The notes beneath the pieces were generated by a model that did not search any database, had not been told where the DNA came from, and worked only from the letters and a program-made list of their open reading frames with translations. Below, one piece after another: positions 55,670 to 63,866 of a DNA stretch of 64,000 bases. Each line of letters opens with the position of its first letter. The stretch's first letter is position 1. The position numbers and the translations under genes are program-made. The DNA comes from an uncultured beta proteobacterium. Lineage in GTDB: Bacteria; Pseudomonadota; Gammaproteobacteria; Burkholderiales; Burkholderiaceae_C. The stretch is taken from contig CAIVHU010000033.1 of the NCBI GenBank assembly GCA_903905735.1, forward strand, positions 26,649-90,648, read 5' to 3'.

Positions 55670-57115
55670 TCACTGCTGGGGAACCAGGAAGGTGGTCTTT
55701 TCGACCAGCTTGCCCGGACTGTCCAGCGACTCAATCGTGATCTGGATTTCATGTGAGCCGACAGACGCACCCTCAAAGGGCAATTGAATCCGCATCGGCA
55801 CGGTACGCGCTTCTGTCGATTGCACGCTCACCGTATCCTCAGAGGTCAGCGCCAGGCCGGGCAAACCGGACACCGAGAAACGGTAGCGCTGGCCTGACTC
55901 GGTCGCGTTCATCACCTGCAGGCGGTAAACGTTTTCGGTCTTGCCCGCGTCCACCACACGAGCCATCACGCCACGGTCACGCACGATATCCACTTTGAAC
56001 GGCGTGCGGGTCGCCAGGCTGACCATGATGGCCAGCACAATGGCCAGCAAGATACCGGTGTACGCCAGAATACGCGGACGGAACACGTGCCGCAGCGTCT
56101 GCTGCTGGCTCCACTTGTTGGTCATCGCGTTTTCGGTGGAGTACTTGACCAGACCGCGTGCGTAGCCCACCTTGTCCATCACCGTGTCGCACACGTCGGC
56201 GCAGGCCCCACAGCCAATGCACTCGTACTGCAAGCCCTTGCGGATATCGATACCGGTGGGGCACACCTGCACGCACAAGCTGCAATCGACGCAGGCACCC
56301 AGGTTGAGCTTGGTCGGGTCAGCCTTCTTGGAGCGCGCGCCACGGGGTTCGCCGCGCTCGGCATCGTAAGTCACGATCAGGGTGTCCTTGTCGAACATCA
56401 CGCTCTGGAAACGTGCATAGGGGCACATGTGTTTGCACACCTGTTCGCGCATGAAACCCGCATTGCCGTAGGTGGCAAAGCCGTAAAAGAACACCCAGAA
56501 ATAGCCCCAGGCACTCATGTTGTTGCTGATGATGTCTGAACCCAGGTCCCGAATCGGCGCAAAGTAGCCCACAAAAGTGAAGCCCGTCCAGAGCGAGAAG
56601 GCAATCCACAAGAAATGTTTGGCGGCTTTGCGGCCCACCTTCTCGACAGTCATCGATCCTTCGTCGCGGCGAATGCGAGCGGCACGGTCACCTTCCACCA
56701 GCTTTTCAAACCAGAGAAATATCTCGGTGTACACCGTCTGTGGGCAGGCATAACCACACCAGAGCCGGCCGGCAACTGCGGTGAAAAGGAACAGAGACAG
56801 AGCGGCAATGATCAGCATGCCGGTCAGGTAAATGAAGTCCTGTGGGTAAAGCACCAGACCAAAAATGTAAAAGCGACGCACACCCAGATCAAACAACACC
56901 GCCTGTCGCTGGCCCCACTCAACCCACGGCAAGCCATAGAAGATGATCTGCGTGACCCACACCATGATCCAGCGCCAGTTGGAGAAAACGCCCTTCACGC
57001 TGCGCGGATAAATCTTTTCGTGCGCGGCATACAACGACACCAGCTCACCATCGGGTTCGAATTCCACCGGGGTGATGGGGATCACTTTTTTGATATCTTT
57101 TACTTCGGCATTCAT
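55670..57115 (-). CDS. ccoG: Cytochrome c oxidase accessory protein CcoG (FixG/RdxA)
   Basis: 481 residues. Several membrane helices are followed by RLWCGYACPQTVYTEIF and two 4Fe-4S motifs in CVDCSLCVQVCPTGIDI and CIGCGACADVCDTVMD. The C-terminal domain is the FixG Ig-like part. CcoG reduces copper for cbb3 oxidase assembly. No ccoNOP genes are in the window. It lies 10 bases after the ETHE1-like gene and probably shares its FNR-type promoter. Confidence 0.95.
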   Translation of the reverse strand: MNAEVKDIKKVIPITPVEFEPDGELVSLYAAHEKIYPRSVKGVFSNWRWIMVWVTQIIFYGLPWVEWGQRQAVLFDLGVRRFYIFGLVLYPQDFIYLTGMLIIAALSLFLFTAVAGRLWCGYACPQTVYTEIFLWFEKLVEGDRAARIRRDEGSMTVEKVGRKAAKHFLWIAFSLWTGFTFVGYFAPIRDLGSDIISNNMSAWGYFWVFFYGFATYGNAGFMREQVCKHMCPYARFQSVMFDKDTLIVTYDAERGEPRGARSKKADPTKLNLGACVDCSLCVQVCPTGIDIRKGLQYECIGCGACADVCDTVMDKVGYARGLVKYSTENAMTNKWSQQQTLRHVFRPRILAYTGILLAIVLAIMVSLATRTPFKVDIVRDRGVMARVVDAGKTENVYRLQVMNATESGQRYRFSVSGLPGLALTSEDTVSVQSTEARTVPMRIQLPFEGASVGSHEIQITIESLDSPGKLVEKTTFLVPQQ

Positions 57116-57125
57116 GGGTCATTCC

Positions 57126-57770
57126 TCAAAAAGTGGGAGCAGGCACTGGGCGTTCCAACAACGCGGCCATGTGCGCTAAAAATTCATCGCGGGTCAAACC
57201 TGAGAAAAAAGGGTGCCAGCGCCGCTGCTCAAGCACCGTGCTCACAGCGCGCGCGCGCTGCTCGTGCCCGGCAAAGAGCAGTGTTTCGTCGGATAGTGTA
57301 AAAACTTTCTGGGTCACACTGTCCCACAAGGCCTCCGGGGCCTGTGGCTTGACCTGGTGCGGGCAAGCCGTCACCGCCAGCAGGCCGCCACAAAAGAACC
57401 GGTCTCGCCAGGCAAAACTCACACAGGTGGGTGTGTGCCCTGGCGTCGCCACCACGTGAATCAACTCATCGCCAAACGGCAGGACCGCGCCGTCCTGACC
57501 CAGGTGGCCAGGATCGCCGGTGGTATCAGCGCCCTGCACCACCGGCGCACCCAAGCAGGCCAGCTGGGCGGGTTCGGTCGTGTGAATGGCATCGTGATGA
57601 TGGGTGCGCAATATCCAGCGCAGGCGCAGATCGCGCTCCGAGAGCAACGCGGCCAGAACCGGCAAATCGCGGCCATGGGGGTCTATCAAGACGGCTTCGC
57701 CCGCAGACAGATCAGCCAGCAAGTAGGTGAGCTCGCCACTGTTTTCGTTGTTGAGGATTCGAAAATACAA
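57126..57770 (-). CDS. ETHE1/persulfide-dioxygenase-like MBL-fold protein with altered metal site
   Basis: 214 residues from TTG 57770, preceded by GAGGG. Overall sequence follows bacterial persulfide dioxygenases, including TYLLADLSAGEAVLIDP, ATPGHTPTCVSFAW and LWDSVTQKVFTLSDETLLF. The first metal motif is THHHDAIHTTE instead of TH-x-H-x-DH, and the position expected to hold the iron-ligand aspartate reads FCGGLLAV instead of FTGD. The usual sulfur chemistry may be lost or changed. It is upstream of ccoG and downstream of an FNR-type box. Confidence 0.75.
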   Translation of the reverse strand: MYFRILNNENSGELTYLLADLSAGEAVLIDPHGRDLPVLAALLSERDLRLRWILRTHHHDAIHTTEPAQLACLGAPVVQGADTTGDPGHLGQDGAVLPFGDELIHVVATPGHTPTCVSFAWRDRFFCGGLLAVTACPHQVKPQAPEALWDSVTQKVFTLSDETLLFAGHEQRARAVSTVLEQRRWHPFFSGLTRDEFLAHMAALLERPVPAPTF

Positions 57771-57830
57771 CTCACGCCCTCGTACAGAAACGAAAATCCG
57801 GGATGTGGTGAGCGTGCTTTGTCATGTCAG

Positions 57831-57873
57831 TTCTGGGCATGTTTCTAGATATAGATCAAGAAACATGCCAGAA
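57831..57873. promoter_or_regulatory. FNR-type box nested in a long palindrome
   Basis: TTCTGGGCATGTTTCT (57831-57846) and AGAAACATGCCAGAA (57859-57873) are inverted repeats with one extra base. At the centre, minus strand, lies TTGAT-CTAT-ATCTA, nine of ten FNR consensus bases. The centre is about 82 bases upstream of the ETHE1-like start. It may be an activator site, a double operator or the terminator of the Rieske-globin mRNA. Confidence 0.55.
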
Positions 57874-57961
57874 CGCGAGCGTCGACCCGCCTTAATAGAA
57901 TCAATGACTTATATAAAGTCTGCGGTCTTTTCGTCCTGCAGACCTTGCCTCGACTGCCAGC

Positions 57962-58393
57962 TTAGGCAGTCGCTGGCATACCAAAATGGCAGGGTGGCGC
58001 GTGTTCGGTATTGATCATGTGGTTGGCCATTTGCGAAAAAGTACCCAGCAACCAGTCACGAAAAGCCGCATCGGGCACCTGCTCTTCGATCGCCTGCTTC
58101 ATGCAGAGCATCCACTCGTCGTGCACCGCCCGATCCACTGCATAGGGCGCATGACGCATGCGAAGGCGCGGGTGGCCTTTTTTGGCTTCATACAGCGGTG
58201 GGCCGCCAAACCAGCCCGAGAGAAATTCAAACAGGCTCTGTGCACTGCCCGCCAGACTTTCCGGATGCATTTTGCGCACCATATAGGCCTCAGGCAATTC
58301 GTCCATCAAGGCATAAAAGCGGTCCACCAGCCGGTGAATGCCGGCTTCGCCGCCGATCATCTCGTATGGCGTTGTCTCAGTCTTTACATTCAT
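57962..58393 (-). CDS. Group II truncated haemoglobin
   Basis: 143 residues from ATG 58393, with AGAGGA upstream. The proximal histidine is H81 in RMRHAPYAV, the B-helix aromatic pair is at DRFYALM, and W94 (HDEWMLCM) is the group II marker tryptophan. Truncated globins of this group bind oxygen and detoxify NO or take part in low-oxygen respiration. It lies 61 bases downstream of the orphan Rieske gene and is probably cotranscribed. Confidence 0.9.
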   Translation of the reverse strand: MNVKTETTPYEMIGGEAGIHRLVDRFYALMDELPEAYMVRKMHPESLAGSAQSLFEFLSGWFGGPPLYEAKKGHPRLRMRHAPYAVDRAVHDEWMLCMKQAIEEQVPDAAFRDWLLGTFSQMANHMINTEHAPPCHFGMPATA

Positions 58394-58454
58394 CTGTCTA
58401 TCCTCTTGAGGCTAACCAAGCAGGCGCTGAGTGTGCCTCAAGCGCTGGCTGATT

Positions 58455-59081
58455 TCAGGCTGTGTTGTCTTCACCAATCAGCACCCGACCATCGCTCAAG
58501 TACTTGTGTGGGGGAATTTCAAGGTTTGTCGGCGCAGGCTTGTTCTTGAAGACACGCCCGGCCGAGTCAAAGGTCGAGCCGTGGCAGGGGCAGAAAAAGC
58601 CGCCCTTCCAGTCCGCACCCACGCTGGGATTGGAGGTGCCTTTGGGCACCGCACCCGGTGAACAGCCCAGATGGGTACAGATACCCACGGCAACCAAATA
58701 CTCCGGCTTGATCGAGCGCGTGACATTTTGCGCATAGACGGGTTGCTGGCTTTTGACCTCGGACTGAGGATCGACCAGGCGGTCATTGAGGGTGGGCAGG
58801 TCGGCAATGGTTTCTTCAGTCCGGCGATAGATCCACACCGGTTTGCCGCGCCATTCAAAGGTTTTAATGGCGCCTGGTGCCAGATCAGTGATATCGGCCT
58901 CAACCGCCGCGCCTGCGGCCAACGCCCTTTGGCTGGGGGCAAAACTCGACACCAGCGGAATGGCTGTGGCGACCGTTGCCGCACCCGCTACAGCCACCGT
59001 CAGCATCACCATGTTGCGGCGCTCGGCATCATGGTCACTGGCATTGGCCGCCAGCGCATTGAAAGGTTGGGAAACAGACAT
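58455..59081 (-). CDS. Orphan Rieske iron-sulfur protein of cytochrome bc1 type
   Basis: 208 residues from ATG 59081, with GGAGG upstream. An N-terminal twin-arginine helix region (ERRNMVMLTVAVAGAATVA) anchors it in the membrane. Cluster motifs are CTHLGC (135-140) and CPCHG (164-168), full length for PetA. No petB or petC gene is adjacent; instead a truncated globin follows. Alternative Rieske subunits are known in some related bacteria (for example Rubrivivax gelatinosus). It is divergent from a sigma-54 activator and has a candidate -24/-12 promoter. Confidence 0.9.
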   Translation of the reverse strand: MSVSQPFNALAANASDHDAERRNMVMLTVAVAGAATVATAIPLVSSFAPSQRALAAGAAVEADITDLAPGAIKTFEWRGKPVWIYRRTEETIADLPTLNDRLVDPQSEVKSQQPVYAQNVTRSIKPEYLVAVGICTHLGCSPGAVPKGTSNPSVGADWKGGFFCPCHGSTFDSAGRVFKNKPAPTNLEIPPHKYLSDGRVLIGEDNTA

Positions 59082-59142
59082 CACGTCCTCCTGAAGTACA
59101 AAAAAATAACCCCCATGTATTCATGGTGTTGCCTTGCTTGTA

Positions 59143-59158
59143 ATCAATAAACGTGCCA
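59143..59158 (-). promoter_or_regulatory. Candidate sigma-54 promoter of the Rieske-globin genes
   Basis: On the minus strand TGGCACG-TTTA-TTGAT matches the -24 element perfectly and the -12 element (TTGCW) at most bases, with A in place of the usual C. It would give a leader of about 50 bases before the Rieske ATG. Confidence 0.45.
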
Positions 59159-59220
59159 CTCTGAAAATCACGAAAAACCTGTTCAATTTCAAGCACTTGA
59201 GAAGTTGACAAAAATAATCG

Positions 59221-59260
59221 GGTTATAGCCCATAACCAAGTCTGCCAAATATGGCAGACT
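59221..59260. promoter_or_regulatory. Two palindromes upstream of the activator gene (candidate enhancer site)
   Basis: AGTCTGCCA-AATA-TGGCAGACT (59239-59260) is a perfect nine-base-arm inverted repeat. GGTTAT-AGCCC-ATAACC (59221-59237) is a second one. They lie about 90-125 bases upstream of the start predicted from the sigma-54 promoter, the usual range for activator binding. Confidence 0.55.
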
Positions 59261-59316
59261 GGCAGCGTTATGACATACACTCGCTGCCAAAACCAACCAC
59301 CCGAGACGTCCGTTTG

Positions 59317-60669
59317 ATGAAACCACTGCCTGAACTCATGTCATTTCTGGAAGGACTTCCAGAACCCCACATCCTGTTTGACACGCAGTACCGCATCCTG
59401 GCCGCCAATGCGGCGTACCGGCGCCAGTTCAGCCCGGACCGTGGTGTGGTGGGGCGCACCTGTTATGAGGTCTCGCATCGCTTCAGCGTGCCGTGTGACC
59501 AGTCGGGCGAATCCTGCCCGCTGATGAAGGCACGTGAATCGGGCCAGCGCGAACGCGTCCTGCACCTGCACCACACGGCCAAGGGTGAGGAGTACGTCAA
59601 CATCGAGTTGGCTCCGCTGCTCAATGCCCAAGGCAAGCAGGCGTTTTTCATTGAAAAGATGGAGTCGCTGCGCGTGGCCGAGGGCCAGTCAAAAGCGCAG
59701 GGTTTGATCGGACGCTCGGCTACTTTTCAGCACATGCTGGCCATGGTGGCGCGAGTCGCTCCATCCATGGCAACGGTGCTGCTGCTGGGCGAATCCGGTA
59801 CCGGCAAAGAACTGGTGGCGCGTGCCGTGCATGAGGCCAGCCCCCGCGCAGCCCGGTCGCTGGTGCCGGTGGATTGCTCCAGCCTGCCTGAAAACCTGTT
59901 CGAGTCCGAACTCTTTGGCCATGAGCGCGGCGCTTTTACCGGCGCCAATACCGCACGAAGCGGACTGGTGGAAGCCGCCAGCGGTGGCACGCTATTTCTG
60001 GACGAGGTAGGCGACATCCCGCTGACCATGCAGGTCAAGCTGCTGCGCCTGCTGGAGACCGGCACCTACCGGCGCGTGGGCAGCTCCGAGCAGCGTCATG
60101 CCGACATCCGGGTGGTGTCGGCCACCCACCGCAACCTGGACGACTTGGTGGCCCAAGGCAAATTCCGCGAAGACCTGTACTACCGCCTGAGCACCTTCCC
60201 CATCCATCTGCCTGCCTTACGCGAGCGCCGCGATGACATCGCCTTGCTGGCCCAGGCACTGCTGCAGCGGGTGGCCGGGCAACGCAAGCTCAAGCTCAGC
60301 GATGCGGCCCTGCAGTTGCTCAACATCCAGAACTACCCGGGCAACGTGCGTGAACTGCGCAATTTGCTGGAACGCTCGGCCCTGCTGTGTGATGGCGACG
60401 TGCTGGAGGCCTCGCATGTGGAGCAGGCCTTGCTGGCGGGCCGGCGGGCGCGCTCAAGCGCACCGGGCGCGGACGAGCTGGAGCGCGCGGTCATCAGCTT
60501 GCCCGGTCAGGCACCCATCGCGACACCGGGGGCGCTCAAATCTGTGGAGCGTGCGGCGCTGCTGGACATGGTCAAGGCCCACCCCGGCAGCCGCGCCGAG
60601 CTGGCTGCGCAACTGGGCATCAGCGAACGCTCGCTGTATCGCAAGCTCAAGACCATCCAGTTGCAGTGA
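59317..60669 (+). CDS. Sigma-54-dependent transcriptional activator with Cys/His-containing PAS domain
   Basis: 450 residues from ATG 59317 ([20 protein letters not shown]); an upstream start at 59251 would overlap a palindrome. The N-terminal PAS domain holds C49, H54, C60 and C67 in [14 protein letters not shown] and SGESCPLM, possibly a metal, haem or redox site. The AAA core has [13 protein letters not shown] and the sigma-54 loop GAFTGA. The C-terminal Fis helix-turn-helix ends [13 protein letters not shown]. It is divergent from the orphan Rieske gene, its probable target. Confidence 0.9.
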   Translation: MKPLPELMSFLEGLPEPHILFDTQYRILAANAAYRRQFSPDRGVVGRTCYEVSHRFSVPCDQSGESCPLMKARESGQRERVLHLHHTAKGEEYVNIELAPLLNAQGKQAFFIEKMESLRVAEGQSKAQGLIGRSATFQHMLAMVARVAPSMATVLLLGESGTGKELVARAVHEASPRAARSLVPVDCSSLPENLFESELFGHERGAFTGANTARSGLVEAASGGTLFLDEVGDIPLTMQVKLLRLLETGTYRRVGSSEQRHADIRVVSATHRNLDDLVAQGKFREDLYYRLSTFPIHLPALRERRDDIALLAQALLQRVAGQRKLKLSDAALQLLNIQNYPGNVRELRNLLERSALLCDGDVLEASHVEQALLAGRRARSSAPGADELERAVISLPGQAPIATPGALKSVERAALLDMVKAHPGSRAELAAQLGISERSLYRKLKTIQLQ

Positions 60670-60745
60670 TCTTCAAATCACTACCAAATAAATAGCTGCT
60701 TACCCTTTACGAATAAGGGCTAGAAGGCGATTTGATATATAAATA
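60670..60745. repeat. Interspersed repeat, copy 13
   Basis: ATCTTCAAATCACTACCAAA, TAAATAGCTGCTTACCCTTT, ACGAATAAGGGCTAGAAGGC and GATTTGATATATAAAT form one of the best copies. It lies between convergent genes. Confidence 0.85.
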
Positions 60746-60753
60746 TGCGCTGC

Positions 60754-62319
60754 TCAGCGCATCATGAACACCTTGACTGCACGCACCAGCGTATCGGCAC
60801 GCTCGGTCAGCCCCTCGCAATCGGCACTGGCCTGCAACGCCAAGTCGGCGTTTTGCTGGGTCACCACGTCCAGCAGGTGCATCGCCTCGCTGATTTGCGA
60901 CACCCCCACCGACTCGTCCTGCGTGGCCAGCGTGATCTCTCCCAGCCGCGAGGTCACCTCGCGCACCGCATCCACGGCCGTGCGGATGGTGTTGGCGGCC
61001 ACATCCACCGTCTGCGTGCCTTGCGACACCTGCTGCACCGAATCTTGAATCAACGCACGGATCTGCTGCACGGCCTCGCTGCTGCGCCGCGCAAGCGCAC
61101 GCACTTCGGCGGCCACCACGGCAAACCCGCGTCCCTGATCGCCCGCGTGGGCAGCCTCCACGGCGGCGTTGAGCGCCAGCAAATTGGTTTGAAAAGCGAG
61201 CTTTTCAATCACCGTGATGATCTCGGTGATGCGGTCGGACGAGGCCTCAATCGCATGCATCGAGTTGGACACCCGGTCAATCGCTTGGGCACCGTCAGTG
61301 GCCAGCGCACTCGCATTGGTGCTCAGGCTGGAAAGCGCATGCGCCGTATCAGCGGTGCGCTGGATGGTGTTGGCAATATCGCGCACTGCAGCAGAGGTCT
61401 TTTCCACCTCACCGGCCTGGGTTTCGGTGTGGCTGGACAGCTCGACGCTGCCTTGGTGAATGTCCTGCGCCGCCAGATTGGCCCCTTGCACCTCGGCGCG
61501 CACATCGGCGACGATGGCACGCATGTTGAGGTTGCCCAGCCACAGCGAGCGCATCAGGGACCCCAGCGGGCTGGTGGTGTCGTAGCTGATCTGACCATTG
61601 AGGTTGCAGCCCGCCAGTTCGTTGGCCAGCGTGGTGGCCACGGCCAGCGGGCGCGCCAGCGCGCGGTGAAACCAGTTCCAGAAAACACCCAGACCCAGCA
61701 AGCAACCTGCCAATTGCGCACCAGCCACCGTCATCGCATCCTGCCCGGCCAGCAGCCAGGCGGGCAGCAGAGTGAGCGAGAGCATGAGCAGCAGAGTGAC
61801 AGCGGCGCGCTGGCCCAGTTTGATACGGTGTATCCTGCCCGGCCAGTCGCGCCAGCCCACCTTGCGGATGCCACCAGCGTGGAGTTGCAAGGTGATCTTG
61901 CCACTGGCGCGCTGCGCGTCCAGCAGCGCGTAGGCCGCTTCAGCCACCTTGATCTGTTCCCGCGTCGGTTTGAGCCGCACCGACATGTAGGCGCGCGGTT
62001 TGCCGCCGTCCATCACCGGGGTGACGTTGGCCAGCACCCAATAGTGGTCGCCGTTCTTGCGGCGGTTTTTCACGATGCCCGACCACGGCCTGCCACGCCC
62101 GATGGTGGCCCACAGGTCCTTGAAGGCCTCGGGCGGCACGTCCGGGTGGCGCACGATGTCATGCGGCTGGCCCAAGAGTTCAGCGTAGTCAAACCCGCTT
62201 GCGTGCACAAACGCCTGGTTGCAATGGGTGATGATGCCTTTGGTATCGGTGGTCGATACCAGGGTGATGCCATCGTCCAGCACAAACTCTTGCTGGGTCA
62301 CCGGGAGATTCATTTTCAT
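60754..62319 (-). CDS. PAS-domain methyl-accepting chemotaxis protein (Aer-like)
   Basis: About 521 residues. An N-terminal PAS domain ([37 protein letters not shown]) resembles Aer, which binds FAD and senses redox state. Two hydrophobic segments follow near residues 180-215. The signalling hairpin reads [20 protein letters not shown] and [20 protein letters not shown]. The start may be ATG 62319 or 62313. It may mediate aerotaxis; it is convergent with the sigma-54 activator gene. Confidence 0.88.
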   Translation of the reverse strand: MKMNLPVTQQEFVLDDGITLVSTTDTKGIITHCNQAFVHASGFDYAELLGQPHDIVRHPDVPPEAFKDLWATIGRGRPWSGIVKNRRKNGDHYWVLANVTPVMDGGKPRAYMSVRLKPTREQIKVAEAAYALLDAQRASGKITLQLHAGGIRKVGWRDWPGRIHRIKLGQRAAVTLLLMLSLTLLPAWLLAGQDAMTVAGAQLAGCLLGLGVFWNWFHRALARPLAVATTLANELAGCNLNGQISYDTTSPLGSLMRSLWLGNLNMRAIVADVRAEVQGANLAAQDIHQGSVELSSHTETQAGEVEKTSAAVRDIANTIQRTADTAHALSSLSTNASALATDGAQAIDRVSNSMHAIEASSDRITEIITVIEKLAFQTNLLALNAAVEAAHAGDQGRGFAVVAAEVRALARRSSEAVQQIRALIQDSVQQVSQGTQTVDVAANTIRTAVDAVREVTSRLGEITLATQDESVGVSQISEAMHLLDVVTQQNADLALQASADCEGLTERADTLVRAVKVFMMR

Positions 62320-62377
62320 TTTGCTAAAACCGTGCTTCAACGACCGACACAAAGCTGCAAATAGTAGAGATTAGCCG

Positions 62378-62776
62378 ATGGCTGAATTTGCCCAAAATCA
62401 ACTCGCTGCAGGATTTAACGCAAACACCACACGCCGGGTGCCGTCCAGACTGATCAACCGGGTGATTGGCCCCGTCAACCTGATCGTTTGTGCCGCCTGC
62501 CTGACGCTGATGTTTTTTGAGTCTGCCTTTGGCATCTGCCTGGGCTGCAAGCTTTATAACGTGCTGCGCCAGCAACCCGCGCAACTGTGCCACGGCGGCG
62601 GGTGTGACAGCAACCGCCCTGCCCCCGTGCGCACCAGCCCGGCGCAATGGTTGGCGGTGGTGGTGTATGGGCTACTGGTGGCAGGGGCCTGGCAAGAGCT
62701 GGGTGGACGATCGACGACGTCAAAGCCGCCGTGGCCGAAACCAGCCGGTGAGCCATTTCAGCTATCGTCTGCATAG
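62378..62776 (+). CDS. DUF4395-like protein, apparently N-terminally shortened
   Basis: 132 residues. The segment VNLIVCAACLTLMFFESAFG then ICLGCKLYNVL matches the C-terminal part of DUF4395 membrane proteins, including the CLGC motif. The first membrane helices usual for the family are missing. A second cysteine cluster occurs in QLCHGGGCDS. The stop codon lies in an interspersed repeat, so the tail may be repeat-derived. It is divergent from the chemoreceptor. Confidence 0.65.
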   Translation: MAEFAQNQLAAGFNANTTRRVPSRLINRVIGPVNLIVCAACLTLMFFESAFGICLGCKLYNVLRQQPAQLCHGGGCDSNRPAPVRTSPAQWLAVVVYGLLVAGAWQELGGRSTTSKPPWPKPAGEPFQLSSA

Positions 62777-62815
62777 CTGCTCAGGCAATACAAATAGGGG
62801 CTTAGAGGCTTTGTA
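62768..62815. repeat. Interspersed repeat, copy 14
   Basis: CTGCATAGCTGCTCAGGCAA, then AATAGGGGCTTAGAGGC. It contains the TAG stop of the DUF4395-like gene (62774-62776). Confidence 0.6.
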
Positions 62816-63003
62816 GTCCTTGAATATATCCATGTCGGTCAGCACGCCCTGAGGGTGGTGACCGACCAAATGAATTGGGTAGCCGGGCCTCTGGCTATCC
62901 AGATGTGGTGTCTGCGCCGGACGACGTGGGTGCGACAGCGAACAGACGGCGTGCGCATCACGCGTCACGATGAGTTGTCTTCCTCCAACCACCCAAGGAC
63001 ACC

Positions 63004-63627
63004 ATGACCCACCCCGTCAAACCTCTCGATCTCCAGGCCGTGCGCCGGGCTGCCCGCCAGCACATTGAAAACGGTGCCGTCACCGCGGGTTACTCGGCTG
63101 ACCGCCCGGCTGTTCTGAAGATGCTCAACGAATCGCTGGCCACCGAACTGGTCTGCGTGCTGCGCTACCGCCGTCACCACTTCATGGCGCGCGGCATCCA
63201 TTCACAGGCAGTGGCCGCCGAGTTTCTGGCGCATGCCAATGAAGAGCTGGCCCATGCAGACCTGTTGGCCACGCGCATCGTCCAACTGGGCGGCGAGCCA
63301 GATTTTTCGCCAGACACCCTGCTCAGTCGCAGTCACGCTGAATATGTCGAAGGCCACAACCTGGCCGACATGATCCGTGAAAACCTGATCGCCGAGCGCA
63401 TTGCCATCGACAGCTACCGCCACGGCATCGCATCCCTGGGTGAACAGGACACCACCACCCGGATCATGCTGGAATCGATCCTGGCCATGGAAGAAGAGCA
63501 CGCCGACGACCTGGCAGACCTGCTGCAAAACCTGCCGCCGCTCCCCGCCATCGACCCGCGTCCCGCCCATCAATCCCCGCCCAAGCTGCCCCCACCCTCC
63601 AAAAAACACCATAAGGAAAAATCATGA
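63004..63627 (+). CDS. Ferritin-like/bacterioferritin-family protein
   Basis: 207 residues. Four-helix bundle motifs with di-iron ligands: LNESLATELVCVLRYRRHHF, ANEELAHADLLATRI, IRENLIAERIAIDSYRHG and LAMEEEHADDLADLL. The C-terminal about 30 residues are Pro- and Lys-rich (HQSPPKLPPPSKKHHKEKS), an extension not usual in bacterioferritin. It may store iron or detoxify peroxide. It overlaps the DUF3309 gene by four bases. Confidence 0.88.
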   Translation: MTHPVKPLDLQAVRRAARQHIENGAVTAGYSADRPAVLKMLNESLATELVCVLRYRRHHFMARGIHSQAVAAEFLAHANEELAHADLLATRIVQLGGEPDFSPDTLLSRSHAEYVEGHNLADMIRENLIAERIAIDSYRHGIASLGEQDTTTRIMLESILAMEEEHADDLADLLQNLPPLPAIDPRPAHQSPPKLPPPSKKHHKEKS

Positions 63628-63782
63628 GCCTCGGTACCATCCTCCTCATCGTCCTGATCCTGATGCTGATTGGGGCATTTCCAAGCTGGCCACACAGCCA
63701 AAGCTGGGGCTACGGGCCTAGCGGCGGCATCGGACTGGTGGTGCTGATCGTCATCATCCTGCTGGTATTGGGGCGCATCTGA
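63624..63782 (+). CDS. DUF3309 small membrane protein
   Basis: 52 residues, MSLGTILLIVLILMLIGAFP onward, with SWGYGPSGGIGLVVLIVIIL: two hydrophobic helices and a central WxYxPSG loop typical of DUF3309. The ATGA overlap with the ferritin-like gene shows translational coupling. Confidence 0.85.
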   Translation: MSLGTILLIVLILMLIGAFPSWPHSQSWGYGPSGGIGLVVLIVIILLVLGRI

Positions 63783-63821
63783 CGCGTCAGCGGTCTCTGC
63801 ACTGAACAACGGGTCGCAGCC

Positions 63822-63866
63822 TGTGCTATTTTTGATATAGCTTTCACCGCAATTTAATCCTAGTGT
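63822..63866. repeat. Partial interspersed repeat, copy 15
   Basis: GCTATTTTTGATATAGCTTT then CACCGCAATTTAATCCTAGT resembles half of the module, close to the transposase tail. The match is weak. Confidence 0.35.
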
